From Ahniella sp. (GTDB lineage: Bacteria > Pseudomonadota > Gammaproteobacteria > Xanthomonadales > Ahniellaceae), in contig JADJRU010000002.1 of assembly GCA_016712105.1 (NCBI GenBank), positions 124,001 through 188,000 of the forward strand: a stretch of 64,000 nucleotides of DNA, read 5' to 3'. The notes under the pieces are model-generated. The model searched no databases. It saw only the letters and a program-made list of their open reading frames with translations, and had not been told where the DNA came from. Position numbers and translations under genes: made by a program. How positions within the stretch are numbered: the first letter of the stretch is position 1; each line of letters begins with the position of its first letter. Of the stretch, positions 1-10,200 are shown piece by piece.

Positions 1-222
1 GGCCGCCGGACGTCGACAGCCCAGTGTTCCAGCGACTCATCGGCTACATGCACGATCAGCGGGTGATCGGCCGGGCGACCTTGGTCGCAAAATACGGCGA
101 GGGCTTGTTCATTCCGCGTCACCGGCGAGACCATAAACCGTTTCGGTCGGCAAACCGACGAGATCACCGCGTTTGAGCGCGGCAACCGCTTCGTCGATTT
201 CGTCCGCGCGGATCGGCAGCAT
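1..222 (-). CDS. tsaC: L-threonylcarbamoyladenylate synthase (Sua5/YrdC/TsaC), N-terminal part, frameshifted
   Basis: The enzyme makes threonylcarbamoyl-AMP from threonine, bicarbonate and ATP, the first step of the t6A37 tRNA modification, in the cytoplasm. The readable start (MLPIRADEIDEAVAALKRGD) is followed by the family signature LPTETVYGLAGDA. Similarity continues in other frames as an IFATK-like stretch and GRPADHPLIVHVADES, a typical YrdC core, up to the window edge. At least two single-base losses are needed to join these pieces, one of them in a G run after the AAG codon. The start ATG overlaps the reconstructed ppa stop as TGATG, suggesting translational coupling. The C-terminal part lies outside the window. 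Identity is well supported; the breaks are probably sequence errors because this gene is normally essential. Confidence 0.8.
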
Positions 223-764
223 CAGAAATGCGGTTTGTCCGGGCTGACTGGAATCGTTCGATCGACTTGAGGATTTCGGCTTCTGCTTTGGCCGGGCCAC
301 CCCAGCCCTCCACCTTCACCCACTTGCCCTTCTCCAGGTCCTTGTAGTGCTCGAAGAAGTGCTGGATGCGATCCTTGGTCAGATCAGGCAGATCGTCGAT
401 CGTCTTGACGTTGTCGTAGGCCGGGAACACCTTGCCTGACCGGTACGGCGATGATCTTGGTGTCTTCACCCGCTTCATCGATCATGTTCAGCATGCCGAT
501 CGGCCGCACGCGGATCACACAACCCGGTACCAGGGGCAGCGGCATCACCACCTGGACGTCGGCTGGATCGCCATCACCCGAAAGTGCGGATATAGCCGTA
601 GTTGCACGGATACCGCATGGGCGTGGTCAGGACGCGGTCGACAAAATGGCGCCGGATGCCTTGTCGACTTCGTTCTTGACCGGTTCGGCGTTCATCGGAA
701 TTTCGATGATGACGTTGACGTCGTGCGGCACGTCCTTGCCGGTGGTGACCAGATCGAGTCCCAT
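222..764 (-). CDS. ppa: Inorganic pyrophosphatase, family I, frameshifted
   Basis: Cytoplasmic Mg-dependent hydrolysis of pyrophosphate to phosphate, which pulls biosynthetic reactions forward. The N-terminus MGLDLVTTGKDVPHDVNVII is the expected family start, followed by EIPMNAEPVKNEVDKASGAI. After a break, the middle region (CNYGYIP-like, GDPADVQVVMPLPLVPGCVIRVRPIGMLNMIDEAGEDTKI) can be read from other frames. The C-terminal part KTIDDLPDLTKDRIQHFFEH, DLEKGKWVKVEGW and AEAEILKSIERF is in one frame. At least three indels break the reading frame. The stop is most plausibly the TGA overlapping the tsaC ATG. Reconstructed length, about 180 residues, matches the bacterial family. An essential enzyme in this state points to sequencing indels. 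Confidence 0.82.
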
Positions 765-825
765 GGTGTTGCTCCAGAATAAAAGTTGATGAGCCTGAGT
801 GTAACGGCGACTGGAAAGCAATTAC

Positions 826-1347
826 TCAATCCCAGGCCAGGGCCGGGTCGAGGAAGAACATGCGCTTCCAGCTTTCGCGCGCCGGACGCCAATGCCAGGG
901 CAGCGGCAGCAGGCTCAGTTTCGTGTAGTGGAGGTGGTGCCTTGCCGCGTGCGTTGCCGGAATCGCCGACCGTCCCCACGACATCACCGCGTGAGACAAA
1001 GACCGGCCGATTCATCGATGGTGTCGAGATGCGCGAAGTAGTGCAGACGCCATTTCGGTCCGAGCACCAGTGCCACATTCCCGCCGCGTTTCAGCGTGCC
1101 CCGGTAAACCACGATTCCTTCCACGGGGCTCACCGCGGCGCGTCCGCGCGGCGCAAAAACGTCGATGCCCTTGTGGGTGCCGGATTCGCCCCACGGGAAA
1201 TGCCAAAAGGACTCCGAGTTGAAGTCATCCTGATGGCGCGATCGACCGGGCATCAATGCCGATTCGGCACAAACAAGGCAACAACACGACGAGAAGGCAG
1301 GCCAGGAGGAAGCGACGGAGTTTCCCGGCTTCACTGGCGCGCACCAC
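826..1347 (-). CDS. Membrane-anchored M23 family metallopeptidase (LytM/peptidoglycan endopeptidase-like), frameshifted
   Basis: A probable periplasmic cell-wall hydrolase or regulator. The start region reads VVRASEAGKLRRFLLACLL followed by one hydrophobic helix, so a GTG start at about 1344-1347 is chosen; there is no ATG in frame. The peptidase core contains HKGIDVFAPRG (the HxxxD zinc site), VEGIVVYRGTLKRGGNVALV, LHYFAHLDTI and, after one frameshift near position 1010, GDVVGTVGDSGNARG followed by a readable HLHY. Together these give the zinc ligands of M23 enzymes. The protein then ends shortly after PALAWD. It lies just downstream of tonB on the same strand. Whether it is an active endopeptidase or an EnvC/NlpD-like activator cannot be told from the sequence. 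Confidence 0.75.
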
Positions 1348-2182
1348 GCTGCCAGTGAGGAACTGCACCGTGCGCGTGATGTGCAGCACGTCGATCTGTT
1401 CATCGGATTGCGGCAGCGGTGCAAACGGAGCGCCGGTTTCTGACGATGCGGATGGCAGCCTGGTCGAGGATCGTGGCCACTGCGTGATCGATTTCACCGA
1501 TTCGGAGGTGCCGTCGCGGCGCACGGCAGCGTGACGACGACTTGCCCGGTGATTTTCCGGCGCCGCTTCTTCAGGAAAGTTCAGGCGCCGATTCGCTCGA
1601 TTTTGGCGACCCAGGCGCGCGTAGTAGGACGCATAGGCGTACTCGCGGGTGTTTGCCGAGATGAACTTGCGTCGTGGGCGCTTTGCGTATTGCCTGCGTT
1701 GGCGATCCACTTCCGCAGCCAGTTGCGCCATTTCGAGGCTTCGCTCAATCAATTCCTGGCAGTCAGTGCGTCGAGTTTGGGTACCTCGCGCTGTTGTTCG
1801 GTGATCGGCTTGACCTCGAAGTCGGCATTCTTGCCGCCGGTGAGCACGGCTCGGGGTGTCGCTTCCTGCGGTTTCGGTGCGCCGGCCTTTGTGGCAGCGG
1901 CGCCAGACCCGGACGCCTTGGGGATCGGGCTGGTTTCGGTTGGCGCGGTCGACTGCTCTTTTCCGATTCGCCGCCGCCTTTCTGGTTGGCGTTGGCCAGG
2001 AAGTCGGCGTCCTTGGGTTTCTGGGCGCTCGACGATTGCACCAGGATCACGTCCAGACTCGGCATCGAGTCGGCCGGTTGCTCGTACGTGAAGGAGATGC
2101 CGAGGATCAGCACGGCATGGACGATCACCGAGAACAGCATGGTGACGCGCAGGCGTTCCTCGGCGCTGATCGCTTGGCTCAT
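1336..2182 (-). CDS. tonB: Energy transducer TonB family protein, frameshifted
   Basis: It transmits proton-motive force from ExbBD to outer-membrane receptors. The start MSQAISAEERLRVTMLFSVI is followed by one membrane segment (residues about 14-33). Next comes a spacer rich in Lys, Pro and Ser/Ala, then a region with RQRRQYAKRPRRKFISANTR and EYAYASYYAR. A C-terminal TonB_C domain follows: LNFPEEA, VVVTVAVRRDGT (across frames), APFAPLPQSDEQIDVLHITR and TVQFL. At least three indels split the frame. Its 5' end abuts gshB and its 3' end abuts the M23 gene. The order gshB-tonB is consistent with xanthomonad genomes (inference from memory). The exact stop, probably near 1336, is uncertain because of an indel. 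Confidence 0.75.
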
Positions 2183-2184
2183 CG

Positions 2185-3118
2185 GGCCGATCCGTTGGTC
2201 GATGTGGTCGAACAGCAGGCTGGCGATGTTGCAGTCGGTCTGGTCGTGGATTTCCCGGATGCAGGTCGGGCTGGTGACATTGATTTCGGTCAGATACGAG
2301 CCGATCACATCCAATCCGACGAAAATAAGGCCCAATCGCCGAAGTTCTGGTGCCACAGCCGCCGCAACCTCGCGTTCGCGGGCGCCGATTGGTGCGCTTA
2401 CGCCCTTGCCGCCACGGGCCAGTTACCGCGGAAGTCGTCGCCTTGCGGGATTCGGGCCAGGCAATAGGGGCTGGCTCACCATCAATCAGGAGCACTCGTT
2501 TTGTCGCCCGAGCGATTTCCGGGAGATAACGCCGTGCCAGGGCGTAGTTCCGTCCCGCGCCAATCAGGGTTTCCAGGATCACGTTGATGTTCGGGTCGCC
2601 GGCGCGGACCCTGAAAATGGATCGGCCGGCCATGCCGTCGATCGGTTTCAGCACCACATCTCCTTGTTCCGCAATGAATTCCTTCACGTCGGAAGGGTCG
2701 CGCGACAACAGGCTGGGCGGGCACAATTCCGGGAAATGCAGCGCAAACAGCTTTTCGTTCGCACTGGAGCAGCGCGGGGTCATTGACCTCATCAGCGGGC
2801 GCTTTCCCGGCCGGGAACCGCGCCCACAACAAGTCGTGCATGAAGGTTTCGTCGACCGGCGGATCCTGCAACAGCAGGACATCGAGATCGGCGACCGGCT
2901 GCACAGGCGGCCGAGCGTGAACCAGTCCTGCTTCGAATCCCTGACATCGTTAGCGCGCCATGCGCAAATGCGCCGCTTGAGGCCCAGCCCAGCCCCGATT
3001 CGGTGGTGTAACGCAACGCAAATCCAAAGCTTTGCTTCCTACAGCATCGCGAAGGTGGAATCCTTGTACGGTCGATTCGTTCGATGGGGTCCATCAGGAC
3101 GCCGAGGACGGGTTTCAT
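2185..3118 (-). CDS. gshB: Glutathione synthetase, frameshifted
   Basis: It catalyses ATP-dependent ligation of glycine to gamma-glutamylcysteine, the last step of glutathione synthesis. The start MKPVLGVLMDPIERI is the family N-terminus. It is followed by LRYTTESGLGWASSGAFAHA, DLDVLLL-QDPPVDETFMHD and FPELCPPSLLSRD. The ATP-grasp core has DVVLKPIDGMAGRSIFRV, LLIDGEP and the diagnostic LTEINVTSPTCIREI near the C-terminus. These pieces lie in different frames, so at least four indels interrupt the gene. The 3' end runs in frame into tonB without a stop, so the true stop codon must have been lost to an indel close to 2185. It is divergent from pilG, an arrangement expected in Xanthomonadales (family-context knowledge). 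Confidence 0.85.
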
Positions 3119-3329
3119 GTTTGATTCTGGCGCATTGGCAACGGCATGCATAGCGCCTTTGAATGCGACATTCTGTTGTTGTAGCGCACTTAGAGTATTT
3201 ACTTGACAGGTTTCTCGACGTTGGTTAAGAAGCCAAAAGCGCGTTCAAAGGCCGGTTTTCAGCCCATCGGGCGGGATGCCAGAACTGGATTCCGCAACGA
3301 ACATCGACCCAAACACCCATGGGGGTCAA

Positions 3330-3724
3330 ATGGAAGACCCAACAAAGAAGGTTCATTGTCCGGATTGAAGGTCATGGTCATCGACGATTCGAAGACCATT
3401 CGCCGGACTGCAGAGACATTGTTGAAGAAGGAAGGCTGTGACGTGGTCACGGCGACTGACGGCTTTGAAGCACTGGCCAAGATCTCGATGAACGTCCGCA
3501 GATCATCTTCGTCGACATCATGATGCCGCGTCTGACGGCTATCACACCTGTGCCCTGATCAAGAACAATCAGATGTTCAAGAACGTGCCGGTATCATGCT
3601 GTCCTCGAAGGACGGCCTGTTCGACAAGGCGCGTGGCCGCATCGTCGGGTCCGAGCAATACCTGACCAAGCCCTTCACGCGCGAAGAATTGCTCGGCGCA
3701 ATCCGCAAGCACGTCAACGTGTGA
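3330..3724 (+). CDS. pilG: Twitching motility response regulator PilG, frameshifted
   Basis: A single-domain CheY-like receiver that controls type IV pilus extension and is phosphorylated by ChpA. The core LKVMVIDDSKTIRRTAETLL, VVTATDGFEALAKI, then IIFVDIMMPRL (phospho-acceptor Asp), YHTCALIKNNQMFKNVP and IMLSSKDGLFDKARGRIVGS with the conserved Lys in LTKPF matches PilG almost residue for residue. Three or four single-base deletions break it, at about 3362, 3488, 3533 and 3592. The start at 3330 (MEDPTKKVHCPD) is chosen because it becomes in frame after restoring one base. It is the first gene of the pil-chp operon. No separate pilH follows, as only 46 bases separate it from pilI. Confidence 0.88.
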
Positions 3725-3770
3725 GGGCAGGCATGAACAGCGCACACTCCGACTGCAAGGGAAGGGCCGC

Positions 3771-4318
3771 ATGAACGAGTCCGAGGCGATGCTTTCGCCA
3801 TTCGAAACCTTGCTCGATTACGAGAACCGCAGCCTGTCGCATGTCGCCGGCCTCCCGGAGCAGATCGACGCGCCCGGCCTGTGGCGCGGCATCGCGTTCC
3901 GGCTTGGCCGACGACTGCTGGCTTCGAGCATCACGGAAGTCACGGAAATCCTGTCGTTCCCGGTCCTGACCGGGGTGCCTGGCGCCAAGCCATGGCTGAT
4001 GGGCGTGGCAAACGTGCGCGGCAACCTGGTGTCGGTCATCGACATCAAGTGTTTCGTCGAAGGCGAGCGATCGACCCACAACGAAAAGAGCCGCGTGCTG
4101 GTCATCCGCCAGCAAGGCAGCCTCGTCGGTCTGCTGGTCGACGAAATCCTCGGCAGCGCGCATTCGTCGATGCGAACCTGCGCGAAGGCGAAGTCGAAGA
4201 AGACGAGCGTTACCGGCGCTACATCGATCGTTTCTACGAGACGAACAATGTGGTCTCCGGCATTTTCAGCATGGCGGCGCTGACGCGTACACCAGAATTT
4301 ATTCAGGCGGCTGTATGA
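3771..4318 (+). CDS. pilI: CheW-like adaptor PilI, frameshifted near the 3' end
   Basis: A chemotaxis coupling protein linking the receptor PilJ to the kinase ChpA. The CheW fold is visible in GIAFRLGRRLLASSITEVTE, GAKPWLMGVANVRGNLVSVI and DIKCFV, with VLVIRQQGSLVGLLVDEILG. After one indel near 4160 the similarity continues as FVDANLREGEVEEDERYRRY and IFSMAALTRTPEFIQAAV. The reconstructed length, about 182 residues, is normal for PilI. Its stop codon overlaps the presumed pilJ start (ATGA at 4315-4318), suggesting coupled translation. The position between pilG and pilJ is the standard order. Confidence 0.88.
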
Positions 4319-6386
4319 ACGGCAGCCATGGCGACAGTTTGATCGAAGGGGCGAGGTAACAGCAGGAGTGCAACATCCAGTGGTGCGAGCCGTTTTCCGG
4401 GCCCCTGTTCTGGGGTATCGTCGCTTTGGGGTTCCTGGTCTTGCGGGGCGCCAACCTGGCTGGCAGGCCAAGTTGACGAGAGGAGCGAAACGCCATCCGT
4501 CTGACCACCGACCTGCAGGTGCTGTCGCAGCAGATCTCCAAGTTCGCGACGGAAGCCGCTTCAGGTAACAACGAAGCCTTCCAGGAACTGAAAGTCACCC
4601 GAACCAGCATCCAGAGCAATCTGGACGCCATGGAGAAGGGCAGCGCGCCAAGGAAGGGGTGCCGTCCTACATCGGTACAGGCACGGTGGGCACGCCGCTC
4701 AAGAAAGTGATCGAAGCATGGGAGCCGATCGCCAAGGCCGCCGACACGATTGATGCCGCATCCAGCCTCGTGCTTGACGTGGCCGACACGGCAGCCGACT
4801 TCGAAAAAACGTCCGCGCGTTGTCCTCGAAGATGGACGGGAACTGGTGTCAGTGCTGGTGGATAACGGAGCGCCCGGCGACACCGTGTATCTCGCCACTC
4901 GCCAGATTCTGCTTGCCGACCGCATGTTGCGCCGCGTATCCGACATTCAGAAGGGTGGCGACGAAGCCATTTCGGCTGCCGACCAGTTCGGTCGTGACGC
5001 CCGCGTGTTCGGCCAGGTACTCGACGGATTGATGAACGGCAACTCGGAAGTGGGCATTCGCGCACTGACCGACCCGCGCGCTCGCGAGATCCTGAGCGAA
5101 GTGCAGGATCTGTATTCGGGAATCGGCGAAAACGTCGACAAGATTTCCGGCGCATCGACCGACCTGTTCGAGGTCACCGAAGCCGCCGACACGATCTTCC
5201 TCGGATCGACCGACCTGCTCGACCGCAACAAGCGCCTCGCCGGTTCGTTCGGCGAAGGCCTGCGCACATTCGGTGGCAACATCCTCAACGTGATCTTCGG
5301 CGGCGCCGCACTGTTCGCCGCCTTGATCGCCGGCTTGTTGCAGTACCTGACCACACGCCGCCAGCTGCAGAGCACCGCCGATCTGAACCAGCGAAACCAG
5401 GAAGCCATTCTGCGACTGCTGGACGAAATGGGTTCGCTGGCAGAAGGCGACCTGACGGTGAAGGCCACGGTGACGGAAGACATCACCGGCGCCATCGCGG
5501 ACTCGGTCAACTTCGCCGTGGAAGCCTTGCGCTCCCTGGTGGCAACGATTAACGAAACGGCCGTGCAGGTCGCTGCCGCCGCCCAGGAAACGCAGGCGAC
5601 CGCCATGCACCTCGCGGAAGCAGCCGAACATCAGGCGCAGCAGATCACCTCGGCATCGGCAGCCATCAACGAAATCGCCGTCTCGATCGACGAAGTGTCC
5701 AAGAACTCCGCCGAATCGGCCGACGTGGCGCAACGATCGGTGGCCATCGCCGGCAAGGGTGCCGCAATCGTGCGGCAGACGATTCAGGGCATGGACAACA
5801 TCCGTGACCAGATTCAGGAAACCTCGAAGCGAATCAAACGACTGGGTGAGTCCTCGCAGGAAATCGGATCCATCGTCGAACTGATTAACGACATCGCCGA
5901 TCAGACGAACATTCTGGCTCTGAACGCCGCCATTCAAGCAGCATCCGCCGGTGAGGCGGGTCGCGGATTCGCGGTCGTCGCGGACGAAGTGCAACGACTC
6001 GCAGAACGCGCGTCGGGCGCCACGAAACGAATCGAAACGCTGGTCCAGACGATTCAGTCCGACACCAACGAAGCGGTCAGTTCGATGGAACAAACCACGT
6101 CCGAAGTGGTGGCGGGTGCCCGCCTCGCAGAAGACGCGGGTTTGGCGCTGGGCGAAATCGAAAAGGTCTCGAAACGACCTTGCCGACCTGATTCAGAACA
6201 TCCCGAAGCAGCCTGACAGCAGTCTGCCGCCGCTACCAACATCTCGGCCACCATGAACGTCATTCAGGAAATCACCACGCAGACTTCCGCGGGTGCCTCC
6301 CAGACGGCCGAATCGATTGGGAAACCCTGGCGCAGCTCGCTGCCGACCTGCGTCGTTCCGTCGCCGACTTCAAGCTGCCGTCCTGA
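4315..6386 (+). CDS. pilJ: Type IV pilus methyl-accepting chemotaxis protein PilJ, frameshifted
   Basis: The membrane chemoreceptor of the Pil-Chp pathway. The first hydrophobic segment reads FPGPLFWGIVALGFLVL. The periplasmic region contains two helical-bundle modules (LTTDLQVLSQQISKFATEAA; LVDNGAPGDTVYLATRQILL). A second membrane helix (VIFGGAALFAALIAGLLQYL) precedes a HAMP-like part with RLLDEMGSLAEGDLTVKATV. The cytoplasmic signalling hairpin has the conserved tip INDIADQTNILALNAAIQA and GRGFAVVADEVQRLAERA. Length, about 690 residues, matches PilJ. The first 450 bases and the last 200 bases contain several indels, while 4830-6170 is one clean frame. The restored C-terminus ends VADFKLPS. 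Confidence 0.88.
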
Positions 6387-6437
6387 GTGAACTGAATTGA
6401 TCGCACCGACGACCAATGTCCGAAGTCCTTCGCACCC

Positions 6438-7272
6438 ATGCCAAGCATGGGTGACGAGGAGTTTTCGCGTTGGGTGGACCTCCTCGAGCGGCGCACCGGA
6501 GTGGTCGTGCCGCCTGGACGCAAGACCTTTCTGGTCACCGGCGTGCGAACGCGCATGCGCGAGACTGGCTATGACAACTTCGATCGGTACTTCAATGAAG
6601 TGCTGAATGGTGCCTGCGGTGCCATCGAATGGAGCACCCTGGTCGACCGCCTCACGGTTCACGAAACGCGGTTTTTCCGGCACCAGCCATCGCTGCAGAT
6701 GATTGCGGGAGAGTGGTTGCCGGGTTCCTGAAGGAACACCCCGACAATCAGGCGATGCATGCCTGGAGGGTCGGCTGTTCCCCCGTTGCAGAAGCGTACT
6801 CACTCGCCATGGTGCTGGACTCGGCATTGCGGCAACTGGGTGCCACCCGTTCTTACTTTGGGGTCACGGCAACCGACATCAGCAATGCAGCGTTGGCGAT
6901 TGGCCGCTCCGGCCTGTACCCGCGCGAGCGCTTGCGGAGATCCCCGAAGACCTCCAGAAGGCGTATTGCGAACTCGTCGGTAGCGACAGCTTCGCGATCA
7001 ATGAAACGCTGAGAAAGCGCGTCGGCTTCGCCCTGTTCAACATCATGGATGTTGCCCGGGCGCCGCTCAAAAAGCTCGATCTGATTTACTGTCAAAACGT
7101 GTTGATCTACTTTGCCCGCGATCGGCGCAAGCAGCTGCTGTCTGCGCTCGCCGATCTGCTCAAGCCCGGCGGTATGCTGGTGCTTGGCGCCGGGGAAGTG
7201 ATCGGCTTTACCCATCCTTCGCTGACACGGATCGGCAATCGCCAGACGTTGGCGTTTCGTCGTTCAGGGTGA
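6438..7272 (+). CDS. pilK: CheR-type chemoreceptor methyltransferase PilK, frameshifted
   Basis: An S-adenosylmethionine-dependent methyltransferase expected to methylate PilJ glutamates. The N-terminal CheR helical domain reads FSRWVDLLERRTGVVVPPGR and ends with LVDRLTVHETRFFR, which carries the typical TxFFR motif. After two indels (about 6720 and 6780) the SAM-binding core continues as WRVGCS and EEAYSLAM-like sequence, then VTATDISNAALAIGR and a further break. The C-terminal half (LDLIYCQNVLIYF, LADLLKPGGMLVLGAGEVI) is in one frame. The 3' end runs up to chpA. The known Xylella Pil-Chp operon lacks pilK (established knowledge), so its presence here is a difference from that reduced relative. 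The start is uncertain, as an ATG at 6415 lies in a broken frame. Confidence 0.82.
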
Positions 7273-7280
7273 GAACGCCT

Positions 7281-10200
7281 ATGCGCATGCAACAAGAAAT
7301 CGACTTCACCACGCTCAACTGGGTCAAACAGGAGCTGGATGAAACCCTGAAACAGGCCCGACAGGCGCTGGAAGCCTATGTCGAGGATCCTGCCGACTCG
7401 AGCCTCATGCGTTTCTGCGCCACGTACCTGCATCAGGTGCAAGGTACCTTGCGCATGGTCGAGTTGTACGGCGCGGCGATGGTGGTCGAGGAAATGGAGC
7501 GGGTCGCACAGGCCTTGCTCGAAGACCAGATCCGCCAGAAAGACGACGCCTACGACGTCCTGATGCGCGGCATCGTGCAGTTGCCGGATTACCTTGAGCG
7601 ACTGCAAAGTGGCCACAAGGACATCCCGATCGTCCTGCTGCCCTTGTTGAACGACCTGCGTGCCTGCCGTGGCGAAAAGCTGCTCAGTGAAGGCGTGTTG
7701 TTCTCGCCGGACCTGGCTCTGCCGATGCCGGCCAGTGCCGCGGGCCCGGATCGACCGCTGCCCGACTCCGAAATGAAAAGTGTGGCCGCCCGCCAACGTG
7801 CGAACTACCAGATCGCACTCGTCAAATGGCTCCGCGACCAGTCTTCGAATGTCGCCGTCAGCGGCTTGATCAATTCATTGGAAGGCTTGCGCAGCATTAC
7901 CTGGGGTGAAGACTCCCGGCGTCTTTGGTGGATCGCCGCGGGATTGCTCGAAGGGATTCGCGCCGGTGCGGTCGAGGCCAATCAGGCAGTCAAGTTGTTG
8001 TTCGGCCGTGTCGACCGCGAAATCAAGCGGCTCGCCGATGGCGGCGAACTGGCGTTCCGAACGAATCCGCCACGCGACCTGACCAAGAACTTGCTCTATT
8101 ACGCAGCCCATGCCAAGTCGACTGAAGGTCGCTTGGGTGAACTGAAGCGTACGTTCAATCTGGATACCTTGCTGCCCAGCGAAAAAGAGCTGGAGCACGC
8201 CCGCGGTTCGCTGAGTGGCCGCAATCGTGCGTTGCTCGACACCGTGTCGACGGCGATCAAGGAAGATCTCATGCGCGTGAAGGACGCGCTTGATCTGTAT
8301 CTCCGCACCGCAAACGCCAATCCGGCCGATCTGGCGAACCAGCTGGATACGCTGGATCGTGTCGGTGACACGCTTGGCATGCTCGGTTTGGGTGTGCCGC
8401 GTCGCGTGGTTATTGAACAGCGTGATGCGCTCCGCAAGGTGGTGCACGGTGGCAAACAGGCGGAGGAAGGTACTCTGCTTGATGTCGCCGGCGCGCTGCT
8501 GTTCGTCGAAGCCTCGCTCGATGACAACATCGAACGACTCGGCGGCGGCGACGAAGCAGACACCCAGCCTGAAGTGCCTGCCGCAGCGGAATTGCCGCAG
8601 ACGGAAGTGCGCAAGATCCTCGAAGCGTTGATGAAGGAAGTCCAGACCAACCTGACGCAGGCGAAGCAGGACATCGTCGCATTCATCGAGTCTGGTTGGC
8701 AGCATGAACGCGCCGAACAGATTCCGCGCCTGATCGAAGAGATTTCCGGCGCCATGCGCATGATCAATCTGGATCAGGCGGGTGCCTATCTGGACGCGAT
8801 CGGCTGCTTCATCGACGTCGAAGTGCTGCGACGCAAACGCATTCCGAACTCCGATCAGGTGGATCGTCTGGCCGACGCCGTTGCCAGTATCGAGTACTAC
8901 CTTGAGGCGACCAGCGCGCAGCGTCACGGCCGCGAAAAGATCCTCGAAGTGACTCGCGAGAGTCTGGAAGCGCTGGGCTATTGGCCGATTCCTGCCGACA
9001 CATCGGCAGCCGTGCCAGCTCCGGCAGAGCCAGTCGTGGCAAAACCGGCAGTCGCAGCGGCTGTCACCGCCGCTCCGCCCCCAGCCGAAACGATTTCCGA
9101 GCCATCGATGGCCGGCGAGACAGCGTCTGCATCGTCCGAGCCCGCGACGGAAGCGGCTGCGGCCATTGACTGGATGTCTGCACCGGAAACGACGCCTCCG
9201 TGGCGCCCGAGCTGGCGTCCGATTTGGCTCCGTCAATCGAAGCGCCCGTGGTGCCCGAAGTCGAACCCGAACCGGAGTTTGATTACGAGTGGGTTGAAAT
9301 CGAAGAAGAAATCATCGAGGAAGCCCCGGTCCTGACCGGTGCGTCGGCGTTCCAGGCCGTGCCTTCGAACGATATCGACGAAGATATCCGCGAAGTGTTC
9401 CTTGAAGAAGTCCAGGAAGAAGTCGAGAACCTGGGTCGCAATCTGCCGGATTGGAAATCCAATCCAGGCGACTTCGAGCGACTGAAGCCGATTCGCCGAT
9501 CGTTCCACACCATGAAAGGCAGTGGGCGCCTCGTGGGCGCGCTCGCGCTCGGTGAGTTCAGCTGGAAGATCGAGAACATGCTGAACCGCATTCTCGACAA
9601 GACGATCCAGCCGAGTCCGGCCGTGATTGCCTGTCTCGATCACGCGGTCGGGGCATTGCCGGCATTGCTCTCTGCGTTGCGCGGTGAGCAGGGACAGGGC
9701 GTCGATATTCCGGGCATCATGGCACTCTCCGAGCGACTTGCCGCGGGCGAAGAAGCCTGGCTGCAGAAGCCCGAGCCGGTGCGTCGCATCGAGAAGAAGC
9801 TCGTCCGGATCGCCACCCCGCGCCCGAAACCGGTACCGGTCGCTGTCGCGGCAGTGCCTGTGATCGTCGAGCCCGAAGTGGCCGCGCCACAGCCTGCAGA
9901 GACGGAAACGCTGGAGCCAGTGTTCGCTGAAGCGGCTCAAGTTGCTGATGAAGCGGTGATTGAAGAAACGGCTCAGCCGAGCACGTTTGATCCATTTGCG
10001 ATCGAAGAGATCTCGGCGGAAGCACAGGTCATCGAGGAGCAGGTCGCCGAAGAACCGCAGGTTCAGGCGGCCGAATCGGCTGCAGATGTATCAATGCCTG
10101 TTGAAGCCCTCGACGAAACGGCAATCGACCTCTCCTTCCTTGACGGCCCGACGGCCGAGAACGACGCTGCAGTGCCGGTTGAACCCTCCGCCGCGCCAAA

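Noticed and set aside
4849..6093. 414-residue antisense frame over pilJ
   Set aside because: A shadow of the conserved chemoreceptor coding sequence with no start signal or domain.
7875..9236. 453-residue antisense frame over chpA
   Set aside because: Shadow frame; the plus-strand product has clear Hpt-like structure.
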